DNA of 64,000 bases from Mycobacterium basiliense. GTDB taxonomy: Bacteria; Actinomycetota; Actinomycetes; Mycobacteriales; Mycobacteriaceae. Shown here piece after piece: positions 30,795 to 40,154 of the stretch (position 1 is its first letter; each line of letters starts with the position of its first letter). The notes beneath the pieces were generated by a model. It saw only the letters and a list, made by a program, of their open reading frames with translations. It ran no database searches and was not told the DNA's origin. The position numbers were made by a program, and so were the translations under genes. The DNA is taken from assembly GCF_900292015.1 (NCBI RefSeq), contig NZ_LR130759.1, positions 1 to 64,000 of the forward strand, written 5' to 3'.

Positions 30795-32374
30795 GCCGCC
30801 GCCCGGCAGTCAATGCCCGGCTGCGGTGGGGGTGGCGGAAGCGCGGTCACAGTCGGCGGAGGGGTTGTCGGTGTAGCGGGGGGTGACGCCGACGCAGTGG
30901 GAGGGGTATCAGCGGGGGTGGTGCCTGCAGTCCCGGAAGTGGTCGTCGGTGCGGAGCCGGCGGAAGAGGTGGTGGTCGGCGTAGTCGGGGCGGTTGCGGA
31001 GGTCGGGGAAGTCGTGCTCGTTGGCGAGGGGGTGACGGCCGGTTGTCCGGGGGTGTCGCTGCCGGTGGTCGGCCCCGTGGATTCCGGCGGGGAGGTCGCG
31101 CGCGGCGCCGGGCAGGGTGGCAGCAGCGAATTGGCGGCCAACTCGCGCAACTGCCCGATGGCGTCATCCAGCGATCCTGTTGGCAGCCCGGCTTGCACCT
31201 GCGCACGCTCGGGGGGACGCAGATCCTCCAACTTCATCAGGTGGCAGTCCAGGTTATCGACGGATTGTCCGTAACTGACCTGAGACAGGTCATTGCGAGA
31301 GTTCAGACAGCCCATTAGATAGGGCTCGTGCAGGGAGATGCCCAACAGCGAGCCTTGAATCCCGCGCATGATCGACACCGTGCCGTTGTATTCGGCGACG
31401 TAATAGTTGTTGCGGATGATCGCACGACCGATAAACAGCCCCGCCAGGGCCAGCAGCACGACCAGGGCGGCAACCAACGTCACCCGCCGCCGCGACCAGC
31501 GGTGTCGATGGAGTGTCTCGGCCTGTGGGGGAACCCGCTTGACGACTTCCTTTCGTGGAGCTATCGCCGAGGCCCGTCCCGCCGCGGTGTTGGGCAGCGT
31601 CAGTTGGTCGTCGTCACCGGATACCGCCCCCGCCAAAATCGGCTGCGTCTGGCCGTACTCGTAATCGACCACGTCGGCGACCACCACGGTCACGTTGTCC
31701 GGGCCGCCGCCGCGCAGCGCAAGCTCGATCAAGCGGTAGGCGCTTTCGGCGACATCGGGAATCTGCAGCGCCTCGTGGATGGTTTCGTCGCTCACCGGGT
31801 CGGACAATCCGTCCGAGCACAGCAGGTAGCGGTCGCCGGCGCGCACTTCCCGCATGGTCAACGTGGGCTCGACCTCATGACCGGTCAGCGCGCGCATGAT
31901 CAACGACCTCTGCGGGTGGCTATGCGCTTCCTCCGCGGTGATTCGGCCTTCGTCGACCAGAGTCTGGACAAAGGTGTCGTCTTTGGTGATCTGCGTCAGC
32001 TCGCCGTCGCGCAACAAATAGCCCCGCGAGTCACCGATATGGACCAGTCCCAGCCGGTTACCGGCAAACAGGATCGCGGTGAGTGTGGTGCCCATGCCTT
32101 CGAGTTCCGGCTCCATCTCCACCTGAGCCGCGATCGCCGAGTTGCCGGAACGAACCGCGGTGTCCAGCTTGGCCAGCAGGTCGCCACCGGGCTCGTCGTC
32201 ATCGAGATGCGCCAGCGCGGCGATGACCAGTTGAGAAGCGACTTCGCCGGCGGCGTGACCACCCATCCCGTCGGCCAGGGCCAGCAGGCGCGCACCGGCG
32301 TAGACGGAGTCCTCGTTATTGGCGCGCACCAGGCCGCGATCGCTGCGGGCCGCATATCGCAGAACCAGGGTCAC
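30791..32374 (-). CDS. pstP: Serine/threonine phosphatase PstP (PP2C family)
   Basis: PstP removes phosphates placed by PknA/PknB and other kinases. The 527-aa protein has the PP2C metal motifs (ALADGMGGHAAGE, HIGDSRGYLL, LCSDGLSD, PDNVTVVVADV), a juxtamembrane basic region, one transmembrane helix (about 303-321) and a long outer region ending in a Pro/Thr-rich low-complexity tail. Start GTG 32374 overlaps fhaB by 4 bp. The tail (about 440-520) is the part most likely to vary between strains. Confidence 0.97.
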   Translation of the reverse strand: MTLVLRYAARSDRGLVRANNEDSVYAGARLLALADGMGGHAAGEVASQLVIAALAHLDDDEPGGDLLAKLDTAVRSGNSAIAAQVEMEPELEGMGTTLTAILFAGNRLGLVHIGDSRGYLLRDGELTQITKDDTFVQTLVDEGRITAEEAHSHPQRSLIMRALTGHEVEPTLTMREVRAGDRYLLCSDGLSDPVSDETIHEALQIPDVAESAYRLIELALRGGGPDNVTVVVADVVDYEYGQTQPILAGAVSGDDDQLTLPNTAAGRASAIAPRKEVVKRVPPQAETLHRHRWSRRRVTLVAALVVLLALAGLFIGRAIIRNNYYVAEYNGTVSIMRGIQGSLLGISLHEPYLMGCLNSRNDLSQVSYGQSVDNLDCHLMKLEDLRPPERAQVQAGLPTGSLDDAIGQLRELAANSLLPPCPAPRATSPPESTGPTTGSDTPGQPAVTPSPTSTTSPTSATAPTTPTTTSSAGSAPTTTSGTAGTTPADTPPTASASPPATPTTPPPTVTALPPPPPQPGIDCRAAA

Positions 32375-32838
32375 GGGCGCAGCTCGATTGCCGTCTTGCC
32401 GATCCGTACCGGCGTCCCCATTGGAACTCGTACCGCAGTCGTCACCTTCGCCCTGTCAAGGTAAGTGCCGTTCGTCGACCCTAGGTCTTCGACGTACCAT
32501 TCCGTTCCCCGCTGACTTAGCTTGGCATGCCGTGTCGAGGCGTAATCGTCGGTCAACACCAAGGTCGAGTCGTCAGCGCGGCCGATCAACACCGGCTGCC
32601 CGCTCAACGTGATGCGCGCTCCCGAGAGCGCACCCTCGGTCACCACGAGATAGCGCGCTGATTGGCCCCGGCGGCGCGACGGCAACAGCGTGCCACGCAA
32701 CGCCAACCCCCGACGCACCATCACGGCGCCGGTCGGTGCGTAGATGTCGGTTCGCAGGATCCGCAGCACCGACCAGATGAACAGCCATAGCAGCATCAAA
32801 AATCCGGCACGCGTCAGTTGCAGTACCAACCCCTGCAT
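32371..32838 (-). CDS. fhaB: FHA-domain protein FhaB (FipA)
   Basis: FhaB is a membrane-anchored phosphothreonine reader linked to division and to PknA. ATG 32838 gives 155 aa, as in M. tuberculosis: an N-terminal transmembrane helix (LVLQLTRAGFLMLLWLFIWS) and a C-terminal FHA domain with LIGRADDS, YASTRHAKL and LGSTNGTYL, all phospho-binding residues present. The open frame upstream to 33030 lacks conserved sequence. Confidence 0.94.
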   Translation of the reverse strand: MQGLVLQLTRAGFLMLLWLFIWSVLRILRTDIYAPTGAVMVRRGLALRGTLLPSRRRGQSARYLVVTEGALSGARITLSGQPVLIGRADDSTLVLTDDYASTRHAKLSQRGTEWYVEDLGSTNGTYLDRAKVTTAVRVPMGTPVRIGKTAIELRP

Positions 32839-32963
32839 CTGGCGTCCTTTCCGTCCTGGTGCTGTCACCCCCGCGCCGGTCATTCCGAGCACATCAGCAA
32901 AGTCACGATACTTGGACGGCGGTCGGAGCGAGGTCAAGCGCGGCAGCATTGAGCCCAGAGGGT

Positions 32964-34565
32964 TCAGTGAATCCGGACGATGATCTCGGAATGACCCAAC
33001 CGAACCACGTCGCCATCGGCCAGTTGCCACTCTTGTACCGGCGCGTTGTTGACCGTGGTGCCGTTGGTGGAGTTGAGGTCCGTCAGCAGCGCGACCTGTC
33101 CATCCCAGCGGATCTCCAGGTGTCGACGCGAAACGCCGGTGTCAGGCAAGCGGAACTGCGCGTCCTGGCCGCGGCCGATGATGTTCGAGCCGTCCCGCAG
33201 CTGGTATGTCCGGCCGCTACCGTCGTCGAGCTGCAAGGTGACCGTGGTACCCGGAGACCCGTAGCCGCCCTGACTGTAGCCCCCATAGCCGCCGCCGGGC
33301 GCCTGGCCGTAGTCGGGTGCAGCCGCCTGGCCGTAGTCGTAATCACGGCCGGCCGGCTCGCCGTATCCGCCGCCTTGCGGCGGATACCCGCCCGGCGCCG
33401 AAGTCTCGGCGTACTGCGTGTAGTCGCCCTGCCCGTAGTCCTGTCGGCCGTATCCGCCGCCCTGCTGGTAGCCCTGATCATAGCCACCGCCCTGATCGGG
33501 GTAGGACGGCCGCTGTTGTTCGGCGGGCGCCGGCGGGGCACCGGAAGCGGCGTAACCGCCTTCCTCCTGTCGCCCGGGCTCCCGCCCGTAGTCGCCGTAG
33601 CCGCCGTAACCCGGCTGCCCGCCGCCCGGCGGCTGGCCGTAGCCGCCGCCCTGGCGGTAACCCTGGTCATAGGCTTGGCCATACCCGGAAGGAGCTGGCG
33701 GACGCTGTTCGTAGGACGGCGGGTAGCCGCCCTGGTCGGGGTATCCGCCGCGCTGCTCGGGGTAGCCGCCTTGGTCTTGGTAGCCCCGTTGGTCGGGGTA
33801 GCCGCTTTGGTCTTGGTAGCCCCGTTGGTCGGGGTAGCCGCCGCGCTGTTCGGGGTAGCCGCCTTGGTCTTGGTAGCCGCGTTGGTCGGGATATCCGCCC
33901 TGATCTGGGTGCCGCTGCTGTGGCGGGTAGCCCTGCTGGGGCGGGTAGCCGCCGGCCTCTGGCGGGTATCCACCCCGGGGATCCGGTCCGCCGTGTGCAC
34001 CACCGCGCGGATCCTCCTGTGGATGTGGATAGCGATCGTCGTAGTATTCGTCGGGCCGCCCCTGCCCCTGACCGCCGCGGTAGGTCGAATTGTCAGTCAT
34101 TGGTGGTACTCCTGGTTCTGCGCCAAACGCGTCATTCGATTGTGGCCGGGCGAAATCGGTGCCCATCGGGCGGGGCTCGACGTCGGGGTTAACAGCCCCG
34201 CGGGCGCGGAACTGGCCGGTGCGCAGGTTCGACGACTGCTCGAACCGAACGACCACCTCACCATACGTTTGCCACCCCTGTTCTTGGATATAGAGCCCCA
34301 AGTGCCGAGCAAAATCGCTCGAGGTGAGATCCGGATCGGCACTCAACTTTTCCGAGTCGTGCACACTGAGGGTAATGATGTATTCGTTGGGCGCCAAAAG
34401 ACGATTTCCCTGCAGCGTCCGCACGCCATCAGCGGCTTCGCGCCGCAACAGGGCCTCTACCTCTTGCGGAACGATCGATCCCCCGAACATCCGGGCAAAC
34501 GCATCCCCGACGGTCGACTCGAGCTTGCGTTCAATGCGCTGAACCAGCCCTTTCTGGCCACCCAT
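32964..34565 (-). CDS. fhaA: FHA-domain protein FhaA
   Basis: FhaA reads phosphothreonine on PknB partners such as the MurJ pseudokinase domain and helps control peptidoglycan synthesis. The 533-aa protein has the N-terminal FhaA domain (about 1-125), a long Gly/Tyr/Gln/Pro-rich middle (about 170-430) and a C-terminal FHA domain (NIIGRGQDAQ, SRRHLEI, STNGTTVN). The middle includes a tandem array of GGYPDQRGYQDQ-like units (33720-33910). It heads the operon fhaA-fhaB-pstP-rodA-pbpA-pknA-pknB. Confidence 0.96.
   Translation of the reverse strand: MGGQKGLVQRIERKLESTVGDAFARMFGGSIVPQEVEALLRREAADGVRTLQGNRLLAPNEYIITLSVHDSEKLSADPDLTSSDFARHLGLYIQEQGWQTYGEVVVRFEQSSNLRTGQFRARGAVNPDVEPRPMGTDFARPQSNDAFGAEPGVPPMTDNSTYRGGQGQGRPDEYYDDRYPHPQEDPRGGAHGGPDPRGGYPPEAGGYPPQQGYPPQQRHPDQGGYPDQRGYQDQGGYPEQRGGYPDQRGYQDQSGYPDQRGYQDQGGYPEQRGGYPDQGGYPPSYEQRPPAPSGYGQAYDQGYRQGGGYGQPPGGGQPGYGGYGDYGREPGRQEEGGYAASGAPPAPAEQQRPSYPDQGGGYDQGYQQGGGYGRQDYGQGDYTQYAETSAPGGYPPQGGGYGEPAGRDYDYGQAAAPDYGQAPGGGYGGYSQGGYGSPGTTVTLQLDDGSGRTYQLRDGSNIIGRGQDAQFRLPDTGVSRRHLEIRWDGQVALLTDLNSTNGTTVNNAPVQEWQLADGDVVRLGHSEIIVRIH
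33720..33910 (-). repeat. In-frame tandem repeats in fhaA
   Basis: Units of 12-14 codons encoding GGYPDQRGYQDQ and GGYPEQRGGYPDQ variants follow each other several times. The near identity of the DNA units suggests slippage or unequal exchange, so copy number probably varies between strains. Confidence 0.8.
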
Positions 34566-34797
34566 CTTTCAGCGCTCGCCTCACTAATGTCCTGGTCTAT
34601 CGTCGGCGCGAGGCAAACGACTCACCTGCGTGTTGTGATTAACAGCCCATGCTATCGGGACACAGTCACCCGGCGGCACCGTGAGAACCCTGAGAATCAC
34701 ATCGAGACAGCTCAGAGATCAAGTGGTGCGGCCCGACCCCGGTCGGCAGCGGTTGGGGCCCGCGGCTATTACAGTGATATGGTCCTCCGGTTGTTTC

Positions 34798-34880
34798 GGG
34801 CGAGTGGCGGAATGGCAGACGCGCTGGCTTCAGGTGCCAGTGTCCTTCGGGACGTGGGGGTTCAAGTCCCCCTTCGCCCA
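34798..34880 (+). tRNA. leuT: tRNA-Leu (CAG anticodon)
   Basis: An 83-nt tRNA with a long variable arm: acceptor GGGCGAG pairs with TTCGCCC, the anticodon CAG is at 34831-34833, and the T-loop GTTCAAGTC is present. Confidence 0.96.
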
Positions 34881-34915
34881 CTGTTGTGGTGAGCCGAGTC
34901 ATCGGTTACAGATTG

Positions 34916-34939
34916 CCCCGGCCATCGGCCGGGGTTTTT
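34916..34939 (+). terminator. tRNA-Leu terminator
   Basis: CCCCGGCC and GGCCGGGG close an ATC loop, followed by TTTTT. The hairpin and 30 bp before it are almost the same as the block after the right copy of tRNA-Ala. Confidence 0.8.
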
Positions 34940-35393
34940 GTTTTGGTCGCTCAGATGGGCGTGATTAGCGTCGGCGCAATAGCTGACGGCGCCATGAACG
35001 CACCAGCCTGACGTCGGCACATCGGGCGTTGGTGGCGGTCAAGGCCTTACCAGCGAGCAGTGCACACCCGGGCCGATCGACGTTTCCGGTTAGCTGGATT
35101 GCCGAACTATCGCACGAGATGCCCGCGGCACGATTCCACCCGCAGCGGGTGTACTCGACGTTATCCTGGGGAAACTATGTTTCACCCCACCGCGCGGCCC
35201 GACGAGCTAGACGCGGTCGCCTTCCGGTGGCAGGTCCCGCCCGATCGGGCACCGCTACCTCATCGCTCGATATCTCATCGCCCCACGGGGAGCCGGTGGT
35301 CCACATCGGTCCCGAGCACGGCGCGTACGGCCCACCGGTGACCGACGAACCAGCGCCACCCCGCGATGTGCGGGCCACGTTGCGGGCACCGAC
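34940..35393. other. Gene-free stretch after tRNA-Leu
   Basis: About 450 bp without a gene that I can support. Two overlapping plus-strand frames (MFHPTARPDELDAVAFRW from 35177, and EPVVHIGPEHGAYGPPVTDE ending at 35397) could be pieces of one frameshifted gene, but I do not recognise either. The promoter of nadR must be here. Confidence 0.4.
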
Positions 35394-36368
35394 ATGACGC
35401 ACGGAATGGTGCTCGGACGGTTCCTACCGCCCCATGCCGGTCACGTTTACCTCTGCGAGTTCGCGCGCCGATGGGTGGATGATCTGACGATCGTCATCTC
35501 AGTTCAGAACGGAGACCCGATTTCGGGTACCCAACGTTTCGCATGGATGCGGGAGTTGTTCCCGTTCGATCGCGTGGTCCATCTCGCCGTCAGGAAGCCG
35601 CAGGATCCGTGCGAGCAGCCGCCATCCTGGGACGTCTGGAAGGCGAGGCTGGAGCGCGTGCTTCCTAAGCGGCCCGAGTTCGTCTTTGCCTCCGAGCCGT
35701 ACGGCGTGGACCTCGCCAACATCCTCGGAGCGCGTTTTGTGGCGGTGGATCAGGCTCGCGCCATCGTTCCGGTCAGCGGAACGAGCATCCGAGCGGACCC
35801 GCTTGCCCACTGGCAACACATCCCGCGCTGCGTGCGTCCCGCCTTCGTAAAACGGGTGAGCATCATCGGCCCCGAATTCACCGGAAAGACGACCCTCGCC
35901 CGGGTCGTCGCGGAAACGCTCGAAACGACCTGGGTCCCGGAGTGGACGAGGACGCTGCGGGACCGCAACGGTGGCTCGCTGGTGGGGCTGGACTGGACCG
36001 AAATTGTTCGGGGGCAAATCGCTTCGGAGGAGGCTTTGGCGCGCAACGCCGATCGGGTGCTGATCTGTGACACCGATCCGCTGGTGGCCACCGTTTGGGC
36101 CGAGTTCCTGCGAGGCAGCTGCCCCGAACAGTTGCGTGAATTGGCCAGGCGTCCTTACGATCTGACGCTGTTGACTCGGCCCGATGCGCCCTGCAGCGGT
36201 AACGGCGTGCGCTGTCTACCGGGGCAGTCCGACGAGTTCTTCGCCGCCTGCGAGCACGCTCTGCGCGCGGCCGGACGACCCTTTGTGGTGGTCGGCGGCG
36301 GTTGGGAAGAGAGGACCTCCGCGGCCCTGCGGGCCGTCGAGAAGCTGGCGCCTTCGCAGCGCTCGTAA
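35394..36368 (+). CDS. nadR: NadR-type bifunctional NMN adenylyltransferase / nicotinamide riboside kinase
   Basis: NadR converts nicotinamide riboside to NMN and NMN to NAD. The 324-aa protein has the nucleotidyltransferase motif PPHAGHVYL near the N-terminus, the second motif GTSIRADPL, and a C-terminal kinase domain with Walker A GPEFTGKTTLA (about 163-173) and LICDTDPLVA. The P-loop differs slightly from the GPESAGKSTLA of M. tuberculosis Rv0212c as I remember it, so this may be an extra or relocated copy. ATG 35394. In H37Rv this locus carries Rv0021c instead. Confidence 0.88.
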   Translation: MTHGMVLGRFLPPHAGHVYLCEFARRWVDDLTIVISVQNGDPISGTQRFAWMRELFPFDRVVHLAVRKPQDPCEQPPSWDVWKARLERVLPKRPEFVFASEPYGVDLANILGARFVAVDQARAIVPVSGTSIRADPLAHWQHIPRCVRPAFVKRVSIIGPEFTGKTTLARVVAETLETTWVPEWTRTLRDRNGGSLVGLDWTEIVRGQIASEEALARNADRVLICDTDPLVATVWAEFLRGSCPEQLRELARRPYDLTLLTRPDAPCSGNGVRCLPGQSDEFFAACEHALRAAGRPFVVVGGGWEERTSAALRAVEKLAPSQRS

Positions 36369-36662
36369 GCACGGCGAATGGGGATCGTCCCGGCAATCGG
36401 GTGGGCGTGGTGTGCTGCTCGTGGTCGGGGACATCGATGTTGATGCGGCCGAAGAGCCCGCCGAGATCCCGCGAATTCGATTAGCATCTTCCCGTCCTGG
36501 TTTGCCAGAGCAGCGTGCTATCCGGCGCCTTCTGGCTTGCGCCGATGCAGTGGAAGAAGCTGGGCGGATGACGCGGACCAAGCCGAAGCAACCGAGGTGG
36601 ATGCCGAGCCGAGGTGGCCGCATGCTGGCGCCGCGGAGAGCGCCCACCGCGGCAGGAAGCGC

Positions 36663-38246
36663 ATGACATCGTCCTCGGTGAGCCCAGATCAATGCAGCTA
36701 TCCGGACAAGCTGGACGCCAGGCTGTGGCGCATCGCGGGGGTCTGCGTCCTGGGCTCGATCATGACCATGGTTGACACCAGTGTTGTTACCGTTGCGCAA
36801 CGCACGTTTGCCATCACCTTCGATTCGACCCAGGCGGTCGTCGCCTGGACGATCACCGGCTACACCCTGGCGCTGGCCGCCGTGATCCCACTGGCAGGGT
36901 GGGCGGCCGATCGATTCGGCACCAAACGAATTTTTCTGGGTTCGGTTCTCGTCTTCACCCTGAGCTCGCTGTTGTGCGCGCTAGCGCCGAACATCACATC
37001 GCTCATCGCCTTTAGAGCGTTGCAGGGCTTTGGCGGCGGCATGCTGGCACCGTTGACCCTCACCATCGTCAATCGTGAGGCAGGCCCCAAACGCGTCGGC
37101 CGGGTAATGGCGGTGCTGGGGATCCCAGGTGTGCTCGGCCCGGCCTTCGGGCCGGCCTTGGGCGGCTGGCTCATCGACAGCTATGGCTGGCAGTGGATCT
37201 TCTGGATCAACCTGCCGGTCGGCGTGGCCGCTGTCGGCCTCGCCGCGCTCGTGTTCCCCCGAGATCACCCAGCCCCGTCGGAGACCTTCGATTTCATCGG
37301 AATGCTGCTGCTCTCACCTGGGTTGCCGGCGTTCCTCTACGGGATGTCGGAGATCCCAAGCTGCGGCACCGTGGCTGATCTCCGGGTGTGGATACCGGCG
37401 GGCATCGGGATAGCGTTGATCGTCGCGTTCGTGTTCCATGCTCTCTACCGTGCCGACAAGCCCCTTATCGATCTGCGCTTGTTGACCAACCGAGCGCTCA
37501 CACTGGCTAACGCGGCGATGTTTCTTTACATCGTCTCGACTTTCGGCGCCGGCGTGTTGTTTCCCAGCTACTTCCAGCAGTTGCTCGGTCACACTCCGCT
37601 GCAAGCTGGGATGAGCTTGCTACCCCGAGGGATCGGTGCCGCGCTGGCGATACCTCTGGCGGGAGCGCTGGTGGATCGGCGTGGCGGTCGCGGCGTTCTC
37701 ATCGTCGGCGTCACGCTACTCGCCGCGGGCCTGGGCATCTTCGTCTACGGGGTTGCCTTCCGGAGCGGCAACCTTCCGATGCTGTTGATCGGTCTGACGA
37801 TCTTGGGGCTGGGCATGGGCAGCACCAGGATGCCGCTGGTCGCGGTGGCGATGCGGAGCCTTTCGCCAAGTCAGATCGCACGAGGCTCAACGCTGATCAA
37901 AGTCAATCAGCAGATGGCGGCGGCGGTGGGGGCCGCGCTGATGTCGGTGATCGTGAGCAGCCAGGTCAACGGTGGTGAAAACGTCTCCGGCACACACAGG
38001 ATCGGTGCCATACCAGGCGGCTTGCCTTCCCCCGGTTTCCCGGAGACCGTTGCGCACGCCTACAGCGTGGCGTTTGTGATAGCGGCCTTGCTGGTGGGGT
38101 TGATCCCTATCCCACTGGCCTTTTTGCCCAAAGGGTCGCCGAAGGCGGCACTCAGCGAGACATCGCGCCAACCCACATCCGAAAGTGACGCACCCTCCGG
38201 CGACACCACGCTGCGTAGCGGGCAGTCCTCGACGGGAGTTCCCTGA
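36663..38246 (+). CDS. MFS exporter, DHA2 (EmrB/QacA) type
   Basis: A 527-aa protein with about 14 transmembrane segments. It shows motif A-like GWAADRFGTKRIFL between TM2 and TM3, the DHA2 motif C-like VLGIPGVLGPAFGPALGGWLIDSYGWQWIFWIN in TM5, and LVDRRGGRGVLI in the second half. These are proton-driven exporters of drugs or metabolites; the substrate is unknown. ATG 36663 has AGGAAG upstream; an in-frame start at 36537 adds an unlikely soluble extension. The 294-bp gap after nadR shows no gene. Confidence 0.9.
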   Translation: MTSSSVSPDQCSYPDKLDARLWRIAGVCVLGSIMTMVDTSVVTVAQRTFAITFDSTQAVVAWTITGYTLALAAVIPLAGWAADRFGTKRIFLGSVLVFTLSSLLCALAPNITSLIAFRALQGFGGGMLAPLTLTIVNREAGPKRVGRVMAVLGIPGVLGPAFGPALGGWLIDSYGWQWIFWINLPVGVAAVGLAALVFPRDHPAPSETFDFIGMLLLSPGLPAFLYGMSEIPSCGTVADLRVWIPAGIGIALIVAFVFHALYRADKPLIDLRLLTNRALTLANAAMFLYIVSTFGAGVLFPSYFQQLLGHTPLQAGMSLLPRGIGAALAIPLAGALVDRRGGRGVLIVGVTLLAAGLGIFVYGVAFRSGNLPMLLIGLTILGLGMGSTRMPLVAVAMRSLSPSQIARGSTLIKVNQQMAAAVGAALMSVIVSSQVNGGENVSGTHRIGAIPGGLPSPGFPETVAHAYSVAFVIAALLVGLIPIPLAFLPKGSPKAALSETSRQPTSESDAPSGDTTLRSGQSSTGVP

Positions 38247-38421
38247 TCGTCGTCGCCGAGGTGGACTGGCGCCGACGTGGTCTTGTCACCACAGTTCGGC
38301 CGGGCTGGTAGGGCGCGGACCGAACGCGCGACGGCCTCCTTCGCCGATAGCGGCACCGTCTACCGTCTATCTGAAACCTCGCCGGCATTCGTCGTCGACG
38401 ACCATCGAAGGAGCCGCAGAG

Positions 38422-39729
38422 TTGGACATCGATCCCGCCGCGACCGCTTGGCTACTGGCCAGCACCGCGCTCGTGCTGCTGATGACACCCGGGTTGGCGA
38501 TCTTCTACGGGGGCATGGTGCGCACCACCGGCGTGCTCAACATGATCATGATGAGTTTCATCTCGATCCCGCTGGTTACCGTGGCATGGCTGCTGGTCGG
38601 CTACAGCCTGGCGTTCTCCGGCGGCGGCGGGGGCGGATTCGTGGGCGGGATCACGCATGCCGGGATGCGGGGCATCGGCCCGGAAGCCGCGCACGGATCG
38701 GTTCCCGAACTGCTGTACGCCACCTTTCAACTCAGTTTTGCGATCATCACCGCGGCCCTGGTTAGCGGGGCCATCGCCGACCGGGCCAAGTTCGCCGCCT
38801 GGATGGTCTTCGTGCCACTCTGGGCGGTCGCGGTGTATTCCGTTGTTGCGCACTGGGTGTGGGCGCCCAACGGCTGGTTGTTCAAGATGGGTGTGCTCGA
38901 CTACGCGGGCGGACTGGTTGTCGAGATCGTGTCGGGCTCTTCGGCGTTGGCGTTGGCGCTGGTGCTCGGTCCGCGCATCGGTTTCAAGGTGGAGGCCATG
39001 CGCCCGCACAACCTGCCCTTCGTGCTGCTGGGGGTGGGGCTGCTGTGGTTTGGCTGGTTCGGGTTCAACGCGGGTTCGGCGTTGGCCGCCAATGGATTAG
39101 CGGCCGCGATCTTCCTGAATACCTTGGTCGCCGGTTGCCTGGGGATGCTGGGATGGCTATCGGTAGAACAGATTCGGGATGGCAAACCGACCACATTCGG
39201 TGCCGCCTCGGGTGTGGTTGCCGGTTTGGTGGCGATCACTCCGTCGTGTGGCACGGTAAACACCGTCGGAGCCGCGGTGGTGGGACTGTTGGCCGGAATC
39301 GTGTGCTCGTTCGCGATCGGGCTGAAGTTCAAACTCAACTACGACGATTCGCTCGACGTGGTGGGCGTGCACTTTGTCGGCGGCGTCGTGGGTGTGCTGC
39401 TGATCGGGCTCCTGGCCACCGCCGTGATGACCGGCGGTCCGCAGGGCCTCTTCTATGGCGGGGGATTGGCCCAACTCGGCAAGCAGGCGTTGGCGATGGC
39501 GGTGGTGGGCCCCTACGCCTTCACGGTGAGCTATGTGCTGGCCACGGTGATCGAGCGCCTCATGGGCTTCCGGGTCAGCCGCGAGGAAGAGGTAAGTGGC
39601 GTCGACCTCACCCAGCATGCTGAGACGGCCTATACCGAGGGCGTCTATGGCCATCAGCAGTTGCATCGTCCGTTGTTAGGTGAGCGGGACGTGTTCCGCC
39701 CGCGGCCGAACGGCGGCGAAGCGGGCTAA
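38422..39729 (+). CDS. amt: Ammonium transporter Amt with Glu at the first twin-His position
   Basis: A membrane channel for ammonium, normally a trimer with 11 helices per subunit. TTG 38422 has GAAGGAG at 38407-38413 and gives 435 aa. Typical motifs are FYGGMVR, LVSGAIADRAKF and DYAGGLVVEIVSG. In E. coli AmtB the pore has His168 and His318. Here residue 168 is Glu (GAG 38923-38925), and the second His is kept (GVHFVGGVVG). Fungal Mep1/Mep3 have the same Glu/His pair. No glnK follows, unlike the usual amt-glnK pair. Confidence 0.93.
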   Translation: MDIDPAATAWLLASTALVLLMTPGLAIFYGGMVRTTGVLNMIMMSFISIPLVTVAWLLVGYSLAFSGGGGGGFVGGITHAGMRGIGPEAAHGSVPELLYATFQLSFAIITAALVSGAIADRAKFAAWMVFVPLWAVAVYSVVAHWVWAPNGWLFKMGVLDYAGGLVVEIVSGSSALALALVLGPRIGFKVEAMRPHNLPFVLLGVGLLWFGWFGFNAGSALAANGLAAAIFLNTLVAGCLGMLGWLSVEQIRDGKPTTFGAASGVVAGLVAITPSCGTVNTVGAAVVGLLAGIVCSFAIGLKFKLNYDDSLDVVGVHFVGGVVGVLLIGLLATAVMTGGPQGLFYGGGLAQLGKQALAMAVVGPYAFTVSYVLATVIERLMGFRVSREEEVSGVDLTQHAETAYTEGVYGHQQLHRPLLGERDVFRPRPNGGEAG

Positions 39730-40024
39730 GTACCCGTATTCGCACGCGGCTCGGACTCGCAACCGGAGCGCCGCAGGGTGGCGCCTCCAGCTCACCGCCC
39801 TGCGGTGGATCCTGGCCCGGTCCGGCTGAACCCACTTGGACTGCGGGGGTTAGCCGGTCGCCCCGCGGGTTACTGGCCTTGATGTAGCGATATGCCGTTA
39901 CCGCCCTGATCGCACGTTGCGGCAACCGGGGCGGCAGGTCCGGGGGATCGCCGATGACGAAGTCATGTGTAATGTCGCGTTACCTGAGCGCGCGAGCTGG
40001 CCGCACGGTCTGCGGGCAAGGCCG

Positions 40025-40093
40025 ATGGTGACGACCCCGGTATGGATGGCAATACCGCCCGAGATTCATTCGATGTTGTTGGCCCACCCGAGG
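40025..40093 (+). pseudogene. PPE gene fossil (N-terminal tip only)
   Basis: The frame reads MVTTPVWMAIPPEIHSMLLA, which is the start of a PPE-family protein (usually ...PVWMASPPEVHSALLS). It then departs from the family at PRGRRSGHVP and stops by 40168. The remaining PPE domain is missing, so only about 20 codons survive. The rest of the 39730-40154 gap shows no gene. Confidence 0.6.
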
Positions 40094-40154
40094 GGGCGGC
40101 GATCCGGCCATGTTCCGCGGCTACCGACACGCCCCTTGCCCATCGCCGAGCCCG

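Noticed and set aside
32859..34892. A 677-codon open frame on the plus strand opposite fhaA
   Set aside because: It is the antisense shadow of the Gly/Pro/Tyr-repeat region of fhaA; its sequence is low-complexity Val/Ala/Arg and has no conserved domain. It even runs into tRNA-Leu.
35029..35397. Plus-strand frame of 122 codons after tRNA-Leu
   Set aside because: No recognisable domain and no good start; possibly half of a frameshifted remnant but too weak to call a gene.
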